NCBI GenBank assembly: GCA_003576535.1 | Contig: QXCQ01000091.1 | Coordinates: 48,448 to 112,447 of the forward strand | Direction of reading: 5' to 3' | DNA: 64,000 bases | Source of the DNA: Nakamurella silvestris | Lineage (GTDB): Bacteria; Actinomycetota; Actinomycetes; Mycobacteriales; Nakamurellaceae | Part shown: one piece after another, positions 36,360-44,259 of the stretch | How the letters are laid out: each line of letters begins with the position of its first letter | Numbering within the stretch: the first letter of the stretch is position 1 | The notes under the pieces: model-generated | The model's input: the letters and a program-made list of their open reading frames with translations, nothing else | What the model was told of the DNA's origin: nothing | The model's database searches: none | Made by a program: the position numbers and the translations under genes

Positions 36360-36975
36360 GCTCTCCTCGCGCCGCAAGCTCGACCAGCCGAGCACCGGTC
36401 GCCGACTCTCGTTCGAGTTCGACCCGGACAGCTTCGGCCGGATCTCCGAGCGGCTCGCCCGGTTCCTGGGCACCGGCAAGTTCCTGTTCTGGCAGACCCT
36501 GTTCGTGGTCGCCTGGATCATCGTCAACCTGGTCGCGGCCACCTACCGCTGGGACCCGTACCCGTTCATCCTGCTGAACCTGGCCTTCTCCACCCAGGCC
36601 GCCTACGCGGCCCCGCTGATCCTGCTCGCGCAGAACCGGCAGGACGACCGGGACCGGATCTCCCTGGACGAGGACCGCAGCCGGGCCCGGCAGACCAAGG
36701 CGGACACCGAGTACCTGGCGCGGGAGCTGGCGGCCCTGCGGGTGGCCATCGGCGAGGTCGCCACCCGCGACTACCTGCGCGGCGAGATCGACCGTCTGCG
36801 AACCGATCTCGAATCCATCCTGCAGGGTGAGACCGATACCGACGGCCAGGCCGTGCGTGCCCGCAAGAAGGACAAGTCGAAGGTCCGTCCCGGCCCGGCC
36901 AAGGCCGGCCAGCGGGCCGTTGCGGAAGACTTCGCGGAGGACCCGGCCCTGCTCGACCCGGAGCTCGACGGCTGA
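36352..36975 (+). CDS. DUF1003 membrane protein
   Basis: This 207-aa protein has two membrane segments (FWQTLFVVAWIIVNLVA and YPFILLNLAFSTQAAYAAPLILLAQNRQ), then a charged coiled-coil-like region (DRDRISLDEDRSRARQTKADTEYLARELAALR). The pattern matches DUF1003. The ATG overlaps the CBS/MgtE-N gene by 8 nt, so the products are probably made in fixed ratio. Function is unknown. Confidence 0.87.
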   Translation: MAELSSRRKLDQPSTGRRLSFEFDPDSFGRISERLARFLGTGKFLFWQTLFVVAWIIVNLVAATYRWDPYPFILLNLAFSTQAAYAAPLILLAQNRQDDRDRISLDEDRSRARQTKADTEYLARELAALRVAIGEVATRDYLRGEIDRLRTDLESILQGETDTDGQAVRARKKDKSKVRPGPAKAGQRAVAEDFAEDPALLDPELDG

Positions 36976-36977
36976 TG

Positions 36978-36983
36978 GATAAT
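36978..36983 (+). promoter_or_regulatory. Candidate -10 box of the ATP-grasp gene
   Basis: GATAAT (or TAATTT, 2 nt later) lies 6-8 nt before the GTG. It overlaps the stop codon region of the DUF1003 gene. Confidence 0.4.
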
Positions 36984-36991
36984 TTGTCGTT

Positions 36992-37840
36992 GTGCCCCAC
37001 ATCCTGCTGCTGACCACCGCCCCGCTCCCCCACGCCGACACCGAGATCGAGGAACTGGCTTCAGTTCTGGAATCACTGGGTGCCCGTGCGACCGTCATTC
37101 CCTGGTTCGACGTCCCCGCCCTCGAGGAGCCCTACGACCTGGTCGTGATCCGCAGCACCTGGGACTACTTCCAGCGGGTGGCCGAGTTCCACACCGTCCT
37201 CGCGGGCCTGACGGCACCGTTGGCGAACTCCCTGGAAACGGTGAAGTGGAACTCGCACAAGGGATATCTGGTCCAGCTGGCCGCCGCCGGCATCCCCGTC
37301 ATTCCGACAGCGGTGGTCACCGCAGGCACCAGCCCGGAGTCCCTGCCGTCCCTGGACGGCGCGGCACACGACCACGGCATCATCATCAAACCCGCGGTGT
37401 CTGCCGGGGCGATCGGTGTGGGCCGCTACCAGTCCCGTGATGCTGCGGCGCTGGCCCATCTGCGCGAGCTGACGGCCCACCAGGACGCACTGGTTCAGCC
37501 GTTCGTCCCCGAGGTCGCCGACGGCGAGATCTCGATCCAGTTCATCGAGGGCCAGTACTCCCACGCCGTACTGAAAGTGCCTGCGGCGGACGACTTCCGG
37601 GTGCAGGAGGAGCACGGCGGGCGGACCACGCCGTACCAGCCCAGTGATGCCGAGCTCGCCGTCGCCACGGCCGCGATCGGCCAGGTGACCGAGGGTCTGC
37701 TGTACGCCCGGGTCGACCTGGTCCGGACCGCCGACGGCCCGAAGGTGATGGAGCTCGAACTCATCGAGCCCGCATTGTTCCTGCCTACCGCTCCCGGTTC
37801 CACCGAGAAGCTGGCGAAGGCGATCCTGGCCCGCGTCTGA
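36992..37840 (+). CDS. ATP-grasp family protein
   Basis: This 282-aa protein has the ATP-grasp arrangement: an N-terminal Rossmann-like part (ILLLTTAPLPHADTEIEELASVLESLGA, LVVIRSTWDYFQR), the KPAVSAGAIGVGRY nucleotide loop, and VQEEHGGRTTPYQPSD. VMELELIEPALFLPTAPGS carries the metal-binding acidic and Pro-rich ending typical of RimK/DcsG-like ligases. It would ligate a carboxylate to an amine, thiol or imidazole-type nucleophile; the substrate is unknown. Confidence 0.82.
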   Translation: MPHILLLTTAPLPHADTEIEELASVLESLGARATVIPWFDVPALEEPYDLVVIRSTWDYFQRVAEFHTVLAGLTAPLANSLETVKWNSHKGYLVQLAAAGIPVIPTAVVTAGTSPESLPSLDGAAHDHGIIIKPAVSAGAIGVGRYQSRDAAALAHLRELTAHQDALVQPFVPEVADGEISIQFIEGQYSHAVLKVPAADDFRVQEEHGGRTTPYQPSDAELAVATAAIGQVTEGLLYARVDLVRTADGPKVMELELIEPALFLPTAPGSTEKLAKAILARV

Positions 37841-37938
37841 CGGTTCCTCCGGCCCCATCTCCGATACTGCTGGGAGGAGTTGCGTGGCGCGGTACCCCAA
37901 TGCCGGCTTTCGGGTGGCGGTCGCGCCAGAATCTGCCC

Positions 37939-38309
37939 ATGACCTCGGGCACACCCTGGTGGGGGACACTGCTGGCCACCGCCGGCACCGCACTCGCCGC
38001 TATAGGTGGGGTTGGCCTCGCCACCTGGCGGCCGAACAAACGGGCCCGCGCGAGGAGTGGTTCCGCCGCCTTCAATGGGCGGAGGAACTTCGCAGCTGTG
38101 CCAACGAGGACCGGAAAGCGGTCGGCGCGGCAGTACTGGAAAGCCTCGCTTCTTCCAACCTTGCAACCCCGGACGATCTCGCGCTGGTCGCAGCGCTGGA
38201 CGACTCACCCGTCGTCGATACCGCGATCAGCGATATTCCCGTGGACCGCGTGGACGAGATCGACTTTGTGAAGGACACTGATCCTCAGGACCAGGAGGAG
38301 GAGCTATGA
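37939..38309 (+). pseudogene. Frameshifted membrane-anchored hypothetical gene
   Basis: The 5' part, starting at ATG 37939, encodes MTSGTPWWGTLLATAGTALA, an N-terminal membrane anchor running to about TWRPNKRARA. The family-like continuation (EEWFRRLQWAEELRSCANED, then VLESLASSNLATPDDLALVAALDD) lies in the frame one base back, from about 38052. Joining them needs a -1 shift near 38041-38055 in a GGGCCCGCGCG run. Either the gene is broken, the base count is wrong, or frameshifting is programmed. The 3' end couples to the next small gene. Confidence 0.65.
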
Positions 38310-38482
38310 GCGTCACCCAGCCTGCCGCGGCCGGCAGCGGCAGGAGGATCGTCAAGGTCAGCCGCCTGACGATCGCCGAAGCCAAGCTCCGTATGACTCT
38401 GGACCGCAGGCTCGGCCGGAAGACCCATCCGGTGGTAGCGAAGATCGCCGCTGCCAAACCACTGCCGCCCGCCGCTCGCTGA
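38306..38482 (+). CDS. Small basic hypothetical protein
   Basis: A 58-aa protein (MSVTQPAAAGSGRRIVKVSR at its start) with a helical core RLTIAEAKLRMTLDRRLGRK and a tail ending PLPPAAR. It has a strong AGGAGGAG box and its ATG overlaps the upstream stop (ATGA), so it is translationally coupled to the frameshifted gene. Similar membrane-protein plus small-basic-protein pairs occur in Actinobacteria as far as I recall; function is unknown. Confidence 0.7.
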   Translation: MSVTQPAAAGSGRRIVKVSRLTIAEAKLRMTLDRRLGRKTHPVVAKIAAAKPLPPAAR

Positions 38483-38628
38483 CACCGGGGGCTGCTGTCG
38501 GCCCCGGCCGCAGGAGCCGCACAACCGTTCGTGTTTTCCACCGCTGGACGGGAGACCTCTCGCAGCCCTGGTGGCCCTGTCTGAACCATCACACAGCCCT
38601 CGCCTTGCGGGGATATGACGCGCATGCA

Positions 38629-38674
38629 AGCATTAATGCTGCGTGTGCAACTAGTGCATGCGCGGCTAGTTGCA
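38629..38674. promoter_or_regulatory. Nested dyads upstream of the aldo/keto reductase
   Basis: A perfect 12-bp palindrome (AGCATTAATGCT, 38629-38640) is followed by TGCAACTAG at 38646-38654 and its complement CTAGTTGCA at 38666-38674. They lie 65-110 bp before the reductase start in a local A/T-rich spot, typical of repressor sites such as those of MarR-type regulators. No regulator gene is adjacent. Confidence 0.5.
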
Positions 38675-38738
38675 CTGAGCGACCTATGGCGCGGCCAGTG
38701 AGCCTGCACCGGGTCCACCGTTGAGAAAGAAGTGTGTC

Positions 38739-39596
38739 GTGTTCACCACCTCCCCCCAGGGAACTCCCTCCACCGGCGACGTTCCCAGCCTGACCCTCAA
38801 TAACGGTGTCCAGATCCCCCAGGTCGGTTTCGGGGTGTTCCAGGTCCCGAACGAGGAGACCGAGGCCGCGGTCTCCCAGGCCCTCGAGGCCGGCTACCGG
38901 TCCATCGACACCGCCGCGATCTACGGGAACGAGGAGGGCACCGGCCGCGCCATCGCCGCCTCCGGCATCCCGCGCGAGGAACTGTTCATCACCACCAAGC
39001 TCTGGAACTCCGACCAGGGTGCCGGCACGACCCAGGGCGCCTTCGCGGCCAGTCTGGAGAAACTCGGCCTGGACCACGTCGACCTGTACCTGATCCATTG
39101 GCCCGCCCCGGCCAACGACCGGTACCTCGACAGCTGGACCGCCTTCGAGGAGTTGTACGCCGCAGGCGGCACCCGGGCCATCGGGGTCTCCAACTTCCTG
39201 CCGGAACACCTGGAGCGGGTGATCGGCCTGGGTGGCACCGTTCCGGCCGTCAACCAGATCGAACTGCACCCGGCGCTCCAACAGCATCCGACCGTCGCCG
39301 CGAACACGGCTGCCGGGATCGCCACCGAGGCCTGGAGTCCGCTGGCCCAGGGCGCGACCTTGTCCAACCCGGTGATCACCGGCATCGCCGATCGCCTGGG
39401 TCGCACCCCCGCCCAGGTGGTGCTGCGCTGGCACGTCCAGCAGGGGCGGATCGTCATCCCGAAGTCCGTCACCCCGGCCCGGATCACCCAGAACCTCGAC
39501 CTGTTCGGCTTCGAGTTGACCACCGCCGACCTGTCCGCGATCGACGCCCTTGACGACAACGGAAGGATCGGCCCGCATCCCACCGATGTGAACTGA
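38739..39596 (+). CDS. Aldo/keto reductase
   Basis: This 285-aa NADPH-dependent (alpha/beta)8-barrel enzyme keeps the catalytic tetrad: Asp and Tyr in RSIDTAAIYGNEEG, Lys in FITTKLWNSD, His in YLIHWPAP. The cofactor segment IPKSVTPARITQN is also present. It resembles 2,5-diketo-gluconate reductase-like AKR5 members; the substrate is uncertain. GTG 38739 was chosen because it follows a GAAAGAAG stretch; TTG 38721 is an alternative. Confidence 0.9.
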   Translation: MFTTSPQGTPSTGDVPSLTLNNGVQIPQVGFGVFQVPNEETEAAVSQALEAGYRSIDTAAIYGNEEGTGRAIAASGIPREELFITTKLWNSDQGAGTTQGAFAASLEKLGLDHVDLYLIHWPAPANDRYLDSWTAFEELYAAGGTRAIGVSNFLPEHLERVIGLGGTVPAVNQIELHPALQQHPTVAANTAAGIATEAWSPLAQGATLSNPVITGIADRLGRTPAQVVLRWHVQQGRIVIPKSVTPARITQNLDLFGFELTTADLSAIDALDDNGRIGPHPTDVN

Positions 39597-39613
39597 CCCT
39601 CCCGGGAGCCCCT

Positions 39614-39672
39614 CCCCCGCGAGTGGACCTCTACACCCCAGAATCTGGGGTGCACAGGTCCACTCGCGGGGG
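39614..39672 (+). repeat. Dispersed palindrome, family 1, used as a terminator
   Basis: The outer arm CCCCCGCGAGTGGACCT pairs perfectly with its complement and encloses CACCCCA-gaatc-TGGGGTG. The copy starts 18 nt after the reductase stop and is followed by ATTTTTTG, so this copy also makes a good Rho-independent terminator. Confidence 0.88.
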
Positions 39673-40026
39673 ATTTTTTGTGCCCGTGTCACATCCGGTC
39701 ACGCAACAAGAATGCACTGCGCCCGGAAACCTCGACGACATAAATGCGTCGCATTTCATCATGGGTTGGATTCGCCGGTCGCCCTCTCCGACACCTGTCC
39801 CTTCCCATGAACGACCATTTGTCCCTACCATTGCCGGAACTGCCGAACGCGCAGTTCCGGCGACCCAGGCACCACGACTGTCGTTTTCCCGGAACAACAC
39901 CCGTCACCGGCATGACGGCCGACGAGAGGAGTCAGACGTACGAAGAATGGTCTGATTCGATTCAGACACGCACAGGCCCCACGCATTGCAGGACATTTTC
40001 TTCCCTCAGTTGACGAAAGAGAGATA
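39673..40026. other. Long leader region before the Xaa-Pro peptidase gene
   Basis: These 354 bp are clearly lower in GC than average. There is a 10-bp stem hairpin (CCGGAACTGC, 7-nt loop) at 39834-39860. Short ATG-started frames here have no ribosome-binding site. The region probably holds a distal promoter and a structured 5' UTR; I recognise no known riboswitch class. A GAAAGAGAG box precedes the peptidase ATG. Confidence 0.45.
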
Positions 40027-42717
40027 ATGACCCGGCTTCGAAGTAGAGCTGCCCTGTCCATCCTTCCGGTTCTGGGCATGACGGCATCATTGCTATTTGT
40101 GCCCCCATCCGTTGCCTCGGCGGCAACGCCCGTGGCGGACCCATTTGTATTGGTCGACGGCAAGACGAGTCCGATCTATTCCTATGCCGACGCGATCCGC
40201 GAGTACGTCTGGGTGGAGGCACCGTTCGACGGCGACCTCGACGGCAAGAAGGACCTGATCCGGACCGACATCATCCGCCCGCGGGAGGCCGCGACCGCCG
40301 GCCTCAAGGTCCCGGTGATCATGGACCCGAGCCCGTACCACGAGTCAGCGGGCCGGGGCAACGAGTCCCAGCTGAAGAAGTACGACGAGGCCGGCAACGC
40401 GACCTTGTTCCCGCTGTTCCTGGACAACTACTTCGTCCCCCGCGGCTACGCCTACGTCCTGCCGGAGGTCGCCGGCACCAACAAGTCCGAGGGTTGCGTC
40501 GACATCGGCGGGCAGTACGACGTCGGCAGCATGAAAGCCGCCGTCGACTGGCTCAACGGCAATGCCGTCGCCTACCGGGACAAGGAGCGCACCCAGCCGG
40601 TCCTCGCCGACTGGACCACCGGGGCCACCGCCGCCATCGGCAAGTCCTACGACGGCGCCCTGTCCAACGGGCTCGCCGCCACCGGGGTCGAAGGTCTGAA
40701 GACCATCGTGCCGATCAGCGGCATGAGCAGCCAGTACGACTGGTACCGCTACCTCGGCGCGCGGTACTCGAACTGGTACGAGCCGGACGGCCTGGCCAAC
40801 TACGTGTTCAACAAGACCGTTCAACTGCCCAAGTGCGCCGCCTCCCAGGCCGCGCTGGTCGCCGGGGCCGATGCCGCCACCGGCAACTACAACTCCTTCT
40901 GGGCCGACCGCGACTACCTCGCCAACATCGACAAGTTCAAGGCCAGTGTCTTCATCGCCCACGGCCTGAACGACCTCAACGTCAAGATGAACGGCATCGG
41001 CAACTACTGGGAGGCCCTGGGCGAAGCCGGTATCCCGCGCAAGATCTGGCTGTCCCAGCGGGCCCACGCCGATCCGTTCGACGTCCGTCGCGCCGAGTGG
41101 GTCGACACCCTGCACCAGTGGTTCGACTACTGGCTCCTGGGTGTGCAGAACGGGATCATGGAGCAGCCGGTGGCCGATGTCGAGTCGGCCCCTGACGTCT
41201 GGACCAAGTACGCCTCCTGGCCCGCACCCGGTACCAAGCAGCAGACCTTGAACTTCAAGGAGGGCTCGACAGCCCGCCTGGGCAGTCTGGTGACCGAGCC
41301 CACCACCGGCGCCGCCGCCTTCACCGGGGCGAACCAGTCCGAGACCACCTACTCGTCCTCCCAGGCGGCCAGGGCCGACCGACTGCTCTACACCAGCCCG
41401 ACCCTGACGAAACCCCTTCATCTGTCCGGCATCCCGTCGGCGAAACTGCGGCTGACCTCGACCCAGCCGATGACCAACCTGAGTTTCTTCGTGGTCGACT
41501 ACGGTGCCGGCACCCGGATCAACACCTCCACCGAGGGTGTCATCACCGGTACCGAGACCGACTGCTGGGGCGAGGGAACGGCCATCGACACCGGCTGTTT
41601 CAAGAAGACCACCGCCCGGACCGCCACCGCCGACTACTACGTGGTGACCCGCGGCTGGCTGAGCACCGAGCACCGCAACTCCCTCATCTCGCCGACCCCG
41701 ACCCCGGTCGGTGAGTACTTCGACGTCGACTTCGAGGGCCTGGCCCACGACTACATCTTCGAGCCGGGTCACAAGCTCGGGATCATCATCGCCAACAACA
41801 CCTCGGGCCGGCTCCTGTCGGTCCCGCTGGCGAACTTCACGCTGGACCTCGCGGCCAGCTCCATCACGCTGCCGATCGTCGGCAGCCCGGTGCCGGAGTG
41901 GGCTGCTGCGTCGTCCACCAGCGTCTCGGTGGCAGCTGCGACCGTGCCGGCCGGCACCTCCCACACCGCCACAGCCACCGTCACCAGCACGGCGGAGGTC
42001 ACCGGCACGGTGGAGTTCCGGGTCGACGGCAAGCCCGCCGGCTCGGCCGAACTGGTCGACGGCACCGCCACCGCCCAGGTCACGGTCCCGCTTGGTGCGC
42101 ACCGACTGACCGCCGTCTACGGCGGCAGCGACGGTGTGCTCACCTCGACCTCCGAGCCCGTCGAGGTGAGCACCCGCTTCACCGACGCCGGGGACGAGAA
42201 CGGTCAGTTCTACCAGGACGTGATGTGGCTGGCGACCCAGGGCATCACCACCGGTTTCGAGGACGGGACGTTCCGCCCGGGCCAGTCGATCGGCCGTGAC
42301 GCGGTGGTCACCTTCCTCTACCGGATCACCAAGCCGGGGCAGCCGCTGCCGATCTGCACCACGGCACCGTTCAAGGACGTCCCGACCAGCCATCCGCTGT
42401 GCGGCGCGATCCAGTGGGCGAAGGAGACCGGTATCGCCAGCGGTTGGGATGACGGCACCTTCCGTCCCGCCGCCTCGATCAGCCGGGACGCGATCGCGGC
42501 CCTGCTCTACCGTCAGACCCACGGCACCAACGTGATCCCGGCCTGCACCACCCGGCCGTTCACCGATGTCACGATCGGTCACCCGCTGTGCGGGGCGATC
42601 GCCTGGGCGGCCGAGGCCGGTGTCACCACCGGATTCCCGAACGGCACCTTCAAGCCGGCTGATCCGGTGCAGCGTCAGGCCGTCGCGGCCTTCCTGCACC
42701 GCCTCTACGCCGACTGA
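40027..42717 (+). CDS. SLH-anchored Xaa-Pro dipeptidyl-peptidase (S15)
   Basis: This 896-aa secreted protein has a signal peptide (about 1-33). The S15 catalytic domain has IGKSYDGALSNG (Ser near residue 207), IAHGLNDLNV (Asp) and LSQRAHADPFD (His). It is followed by the beta-jellyroll domain of the PepX_C kind (about 400-610). Next comes one Ig-like Big_3 unit (about 625-712; TGTVEFRVDGKPAGSAELVDG) and three SLH repeats (about 715-896; GITTGFEDGTFRPGQSIGRD and similar). It removes X-Pro dipeptides outside the cell while held on the wall. The SLH anchoring is notable in an actinobacterium. Confidence 0.9.
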   Translation: MTRLRSRAALSILPVLGMTASLLFVPPSVASAATPVADPFVLVDGKTSPIYSYADAIREYVWVEAPFDGDLDGKKDLIRTDIIRPREAATAGLKVPVIMDPSPYHESAGRGNESQLKKYDEAGNATLFPLFLDNYFVPRGYAYVLPEVAGTNKSEGCVDIGGQYDVGSMKAAVDWLNGNAVAYRDKERTQPVLADWTTGATAAIGKSYDGALSNGLAATGVEGLKTIVPISGMSSQYDWYRYLGARYSNWYEPDGLANYVFNKTVQLPKCAASQAALVAGADAATGNYNSFWADRDYLANIDKFKASVFIAHGLNDLNVKMNGIGNYWEALGEAGIPRKIWLSQRAHADPFDVRRAEWVDTLHQWFDYWLLGVQNGIMEQPVADVESAPDVWTKYASWPAPGTKQQTLNFKEGSTARLGSLVTEPTTGAAAFTGANQSETTYSSSQAARADRLLYTSPTLTKPLHLSGIPSAKLRLTSTQPMTNLSFFVVDYGAGTRINTSTEGVITGTETDCWGEGTAIDTGCFKKTTARTATADYYVVTRGWLSTEHRNSLISPTPTPVGEYFDVDFEGLAHDYIFEPGHKLGIIIANNTSGRLLSVPLANFTLDLAASSITLPIVGSPVPEWAAASSTSVSVAAATVPAGTSHTATATVTSTAEVTGTVEFRVDGKPAGSAELVDGTATAQVTVPLGAHRLTAVYGGSDGVLTSTSEPVEVSTRFTDAGDENGQFYQDVMWLATQGITTGFEDGTFRPGQSIGRDAVVTFLYRITKPGQPLPICTTAPFKDVPTSHPLCGAIQWAKETGIASGWDDGTFRPAASISRDAIAALLYRQTHGTNVIPACTTRPFTDVTIGHPLCGAIAWAAEAGVTTGFPNGTFKPADPVQRQAVAAFLHRLYAD

Positions 42718-42742
42718 CCTGATCGCCCGCCAGGGACGCTGA

Positions 42743-42804
42743 CCGCGCTCCTTGCCGACTTCCGCGCTCGCTGCATGCAGCGCGGTCGTTGGCAAGGAGC
42801 GCGG
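42743..42804. repeat. Dispersed palindrome, family 3, copy a
   Basis: The outer arms CCGCGCTCCTTGCC and GGCAAGGAGCGCGG enclose an inner CCGCGCT...AGCGCGG stem. It lies between the peptidase stop and the convergent ssrA terminator. The same two-step layout and GACCGCGCTCC end recur at 62521-62592. Confidence 0.82.
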
Positions 42805-42822
42805 ATGGGCATAAAGCGAGAA

Positions 42823-42856
42823 TCCCGGCCCCCGAAGTGCATGGGGGCCGGGATCC
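42823..42856 (-). terminator. Terminator of ssrA
   Basis: On the minus strand ATCCCGGCCCCC and its complement (9-nt loop) are followed by TCTCGCTTT, about 9 nt past the tmRNA 3' end. Confidence 0.85.
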
Positions 42857-42864
42857 TCGTTCTG

Positions 42865-43234
42865 TGGAGGTGGCGGGAATTGAACCCGCGTCCAACGTTG
42901 CTTTGTGAGGTCTTCTCCGGGCGCAGTTCACTCTGTCTCTACTTGACCCCATCAGTCATGCAAACGTGCTGATGTGACAGGCCCAGCCACTGTTTGATGT
43001 CCCGACGAACCCCGAGGCCGGGTCCGGCGGTAATCCTCCTAGCTGACGTCAGGCTCCGAGTCGGAGGAACACTCGGTCTGACGGAGTCGATACTCGCTCA
43101 GGCGGCGAGTTCGAACTCGCGCTGGGTTTTACCGGCGCTTATTTTTTTTTGCGACGTTCGTTAACGAGATGATCGTCGCCTTCCTCGGCCCGCTTCCCCT
43201 CACTCCACTTCCGCTGTCGAAACCAATCACCCCC
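42865..43234 (-). ncRNA. ssrA: Transfer-messenger RNA
   Basis: About 370 nt, minus strand. The 5' end GGGGGTGATTGGTTTCGACA pairs with CACCTCC at the 3' end (G3-U70 as in Ala tRNA); the T arm is GCGGGTTCAATTCCCGC. The 3' CCA is not encoded. Downstream are pseudoknot-like segments. The expected GCA resume codon is at 43152-43150. A reading frame ending ...FELAA then TGA (43100-43098) is one base out of register with it because of an A9 run. The GCA frame itself reads AKKNKRR then stop. It works with SmpB, encoded 3.3 kb away on the same strand. Confidence 0.93.
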
Positions 43235-43326
43235 AGGTGCAGGGGTAACCCACAGGTACTGCAGGACCCACCTTACCCGCCTGTGCTCGTCGGCTCCACC
43301 GGATTACCGCGGCACGGCCGGGCGCA

Positions 43327-44211
43327 TCACCCGTGCCAGGGCTGCGCACACGGTGCGAACCCGGGCAGCACCACCCCGAGGATCAGGTTCTGCGTCCTCC
43401 CGGCAACCTTCCACGGGGCATCTGCCGCGCGGTTCCCCTGCTCGCGCAGGATCTGGGCGACCTGGTCGTCCGGTACCGACTGACAGCCGGTCACCGCCTG
43501 CCCCGGCCATCGCGGGACCTTCTCCTTCGGCTTCTTCGTCTCGTCGGTGTAGCCGGCCTCGACCACCAACCGAGCGGGGGCGAGCGAGCCGGTCGGCCGG
43601 AACGCGCCCCTCAGCCGGTCCCGGATCCGGCTGAGCTGGTCCAGTTTGACCAGGTCCTCCCCCGTCGCCACGGGCCCCTCCTCCGAGAGGATCGACGTGG
43701 CGAACTGGACCACGTTGTCGCCCAGGTCCACCGACACGTAGCTGGGCCCCGCATCCGAGATCAACGCCCGTACCGCCGAGAACCCCCGCAGATCCGCCAC
43801 CTGGAAGTCGTGGATCAGGTCGACCACCAGCTGCGGATCGACAGTTCCGGTGCTGATGGTGGGCAGCGGCGAACACGAATCCCCACTGTTCTCAGACCGC
43901 AGCGCACTGAAATCGTCGTAGACCACCAGGTCCGCCAGCAGCGTGCCCTCGGTGGCGCAGAAGTAGCCGAACCCGTAGGTCACCCACAGCATCGGCCGAG
44001 CGTCCGGACCCGGGCCGTCGGTGGGCACGGGCCCGGTCGGCAGGGCCATCCGCGGAAACTCCGTCGGCGGCAGATTCGAGGCACCCGGCGGCGGGGCACT
44101 CGCGGACCCGGTCGGGTCAGGCCTCGGATCGGGCACAGCCCTGGAGGTGTCGGCGGTGCACCCCACGATCAACACCGCCAGCAGCCCGGCCGTCACTCCC
44201 GCGATCCTCAT
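43327..44211 (-). CDS. Lipoprotein of unknown family, paralogue 1
   Basis: This 294-aa lipoprotein (lipobox LAVLIVGC) has a Pro/Ala-rich linker to about residue 60, then a single globular domain. Landmarks are PMLWVTYGFGYFCATEGTLLADLVVYDDFSAL, PQLVVDLIHDFQVADLRGF, and a C-terminal block WPGQAVTGCQ ... WKVAGRTQNLILGVVLPGFAPCA with paired Cys. It shares this layout with the next gene upstream, so the two are tandem duplicates. No catalytic motif is recognised. Confidence 0.82.
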   Translation of the reverse strand: MRIAGVTAGLLAVLIVGCTADTSRAVPDPRPDPTGSASAPPPGASNLPPTEFPRMALPTGPVPTDGPGPDARPMLWVTYGFGYFCATEGTLLADLVVYDDFSALRSENSGDSCSPLPTISTGTVDPQLVVDLIHDFQVADLRGFSAVRALISDAGPSYVSVDLGDNVVQFATSILSEEGPVATGEDLVKLDQLSRIRDRLRGAFRPTGSLAPARLVVEAGYTDETKKPKEKVPRWPGQAVTGCQSVPDDQVAQILREQGNRAADAPWKVAGRTQNLILGVVLPGFAPCAQPWHG

Positions 44212-44259
44212 GCGTGCAGGACGGGGCGCGCCTGTCCCCTGGTTGCACCGGTGGCCGGA

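Noticed and set aside
40345..42795. An 816-aa open frame on the minus strand
   Set aside because: It mirrors the S15 peptidase gene and has shadow-type composition.
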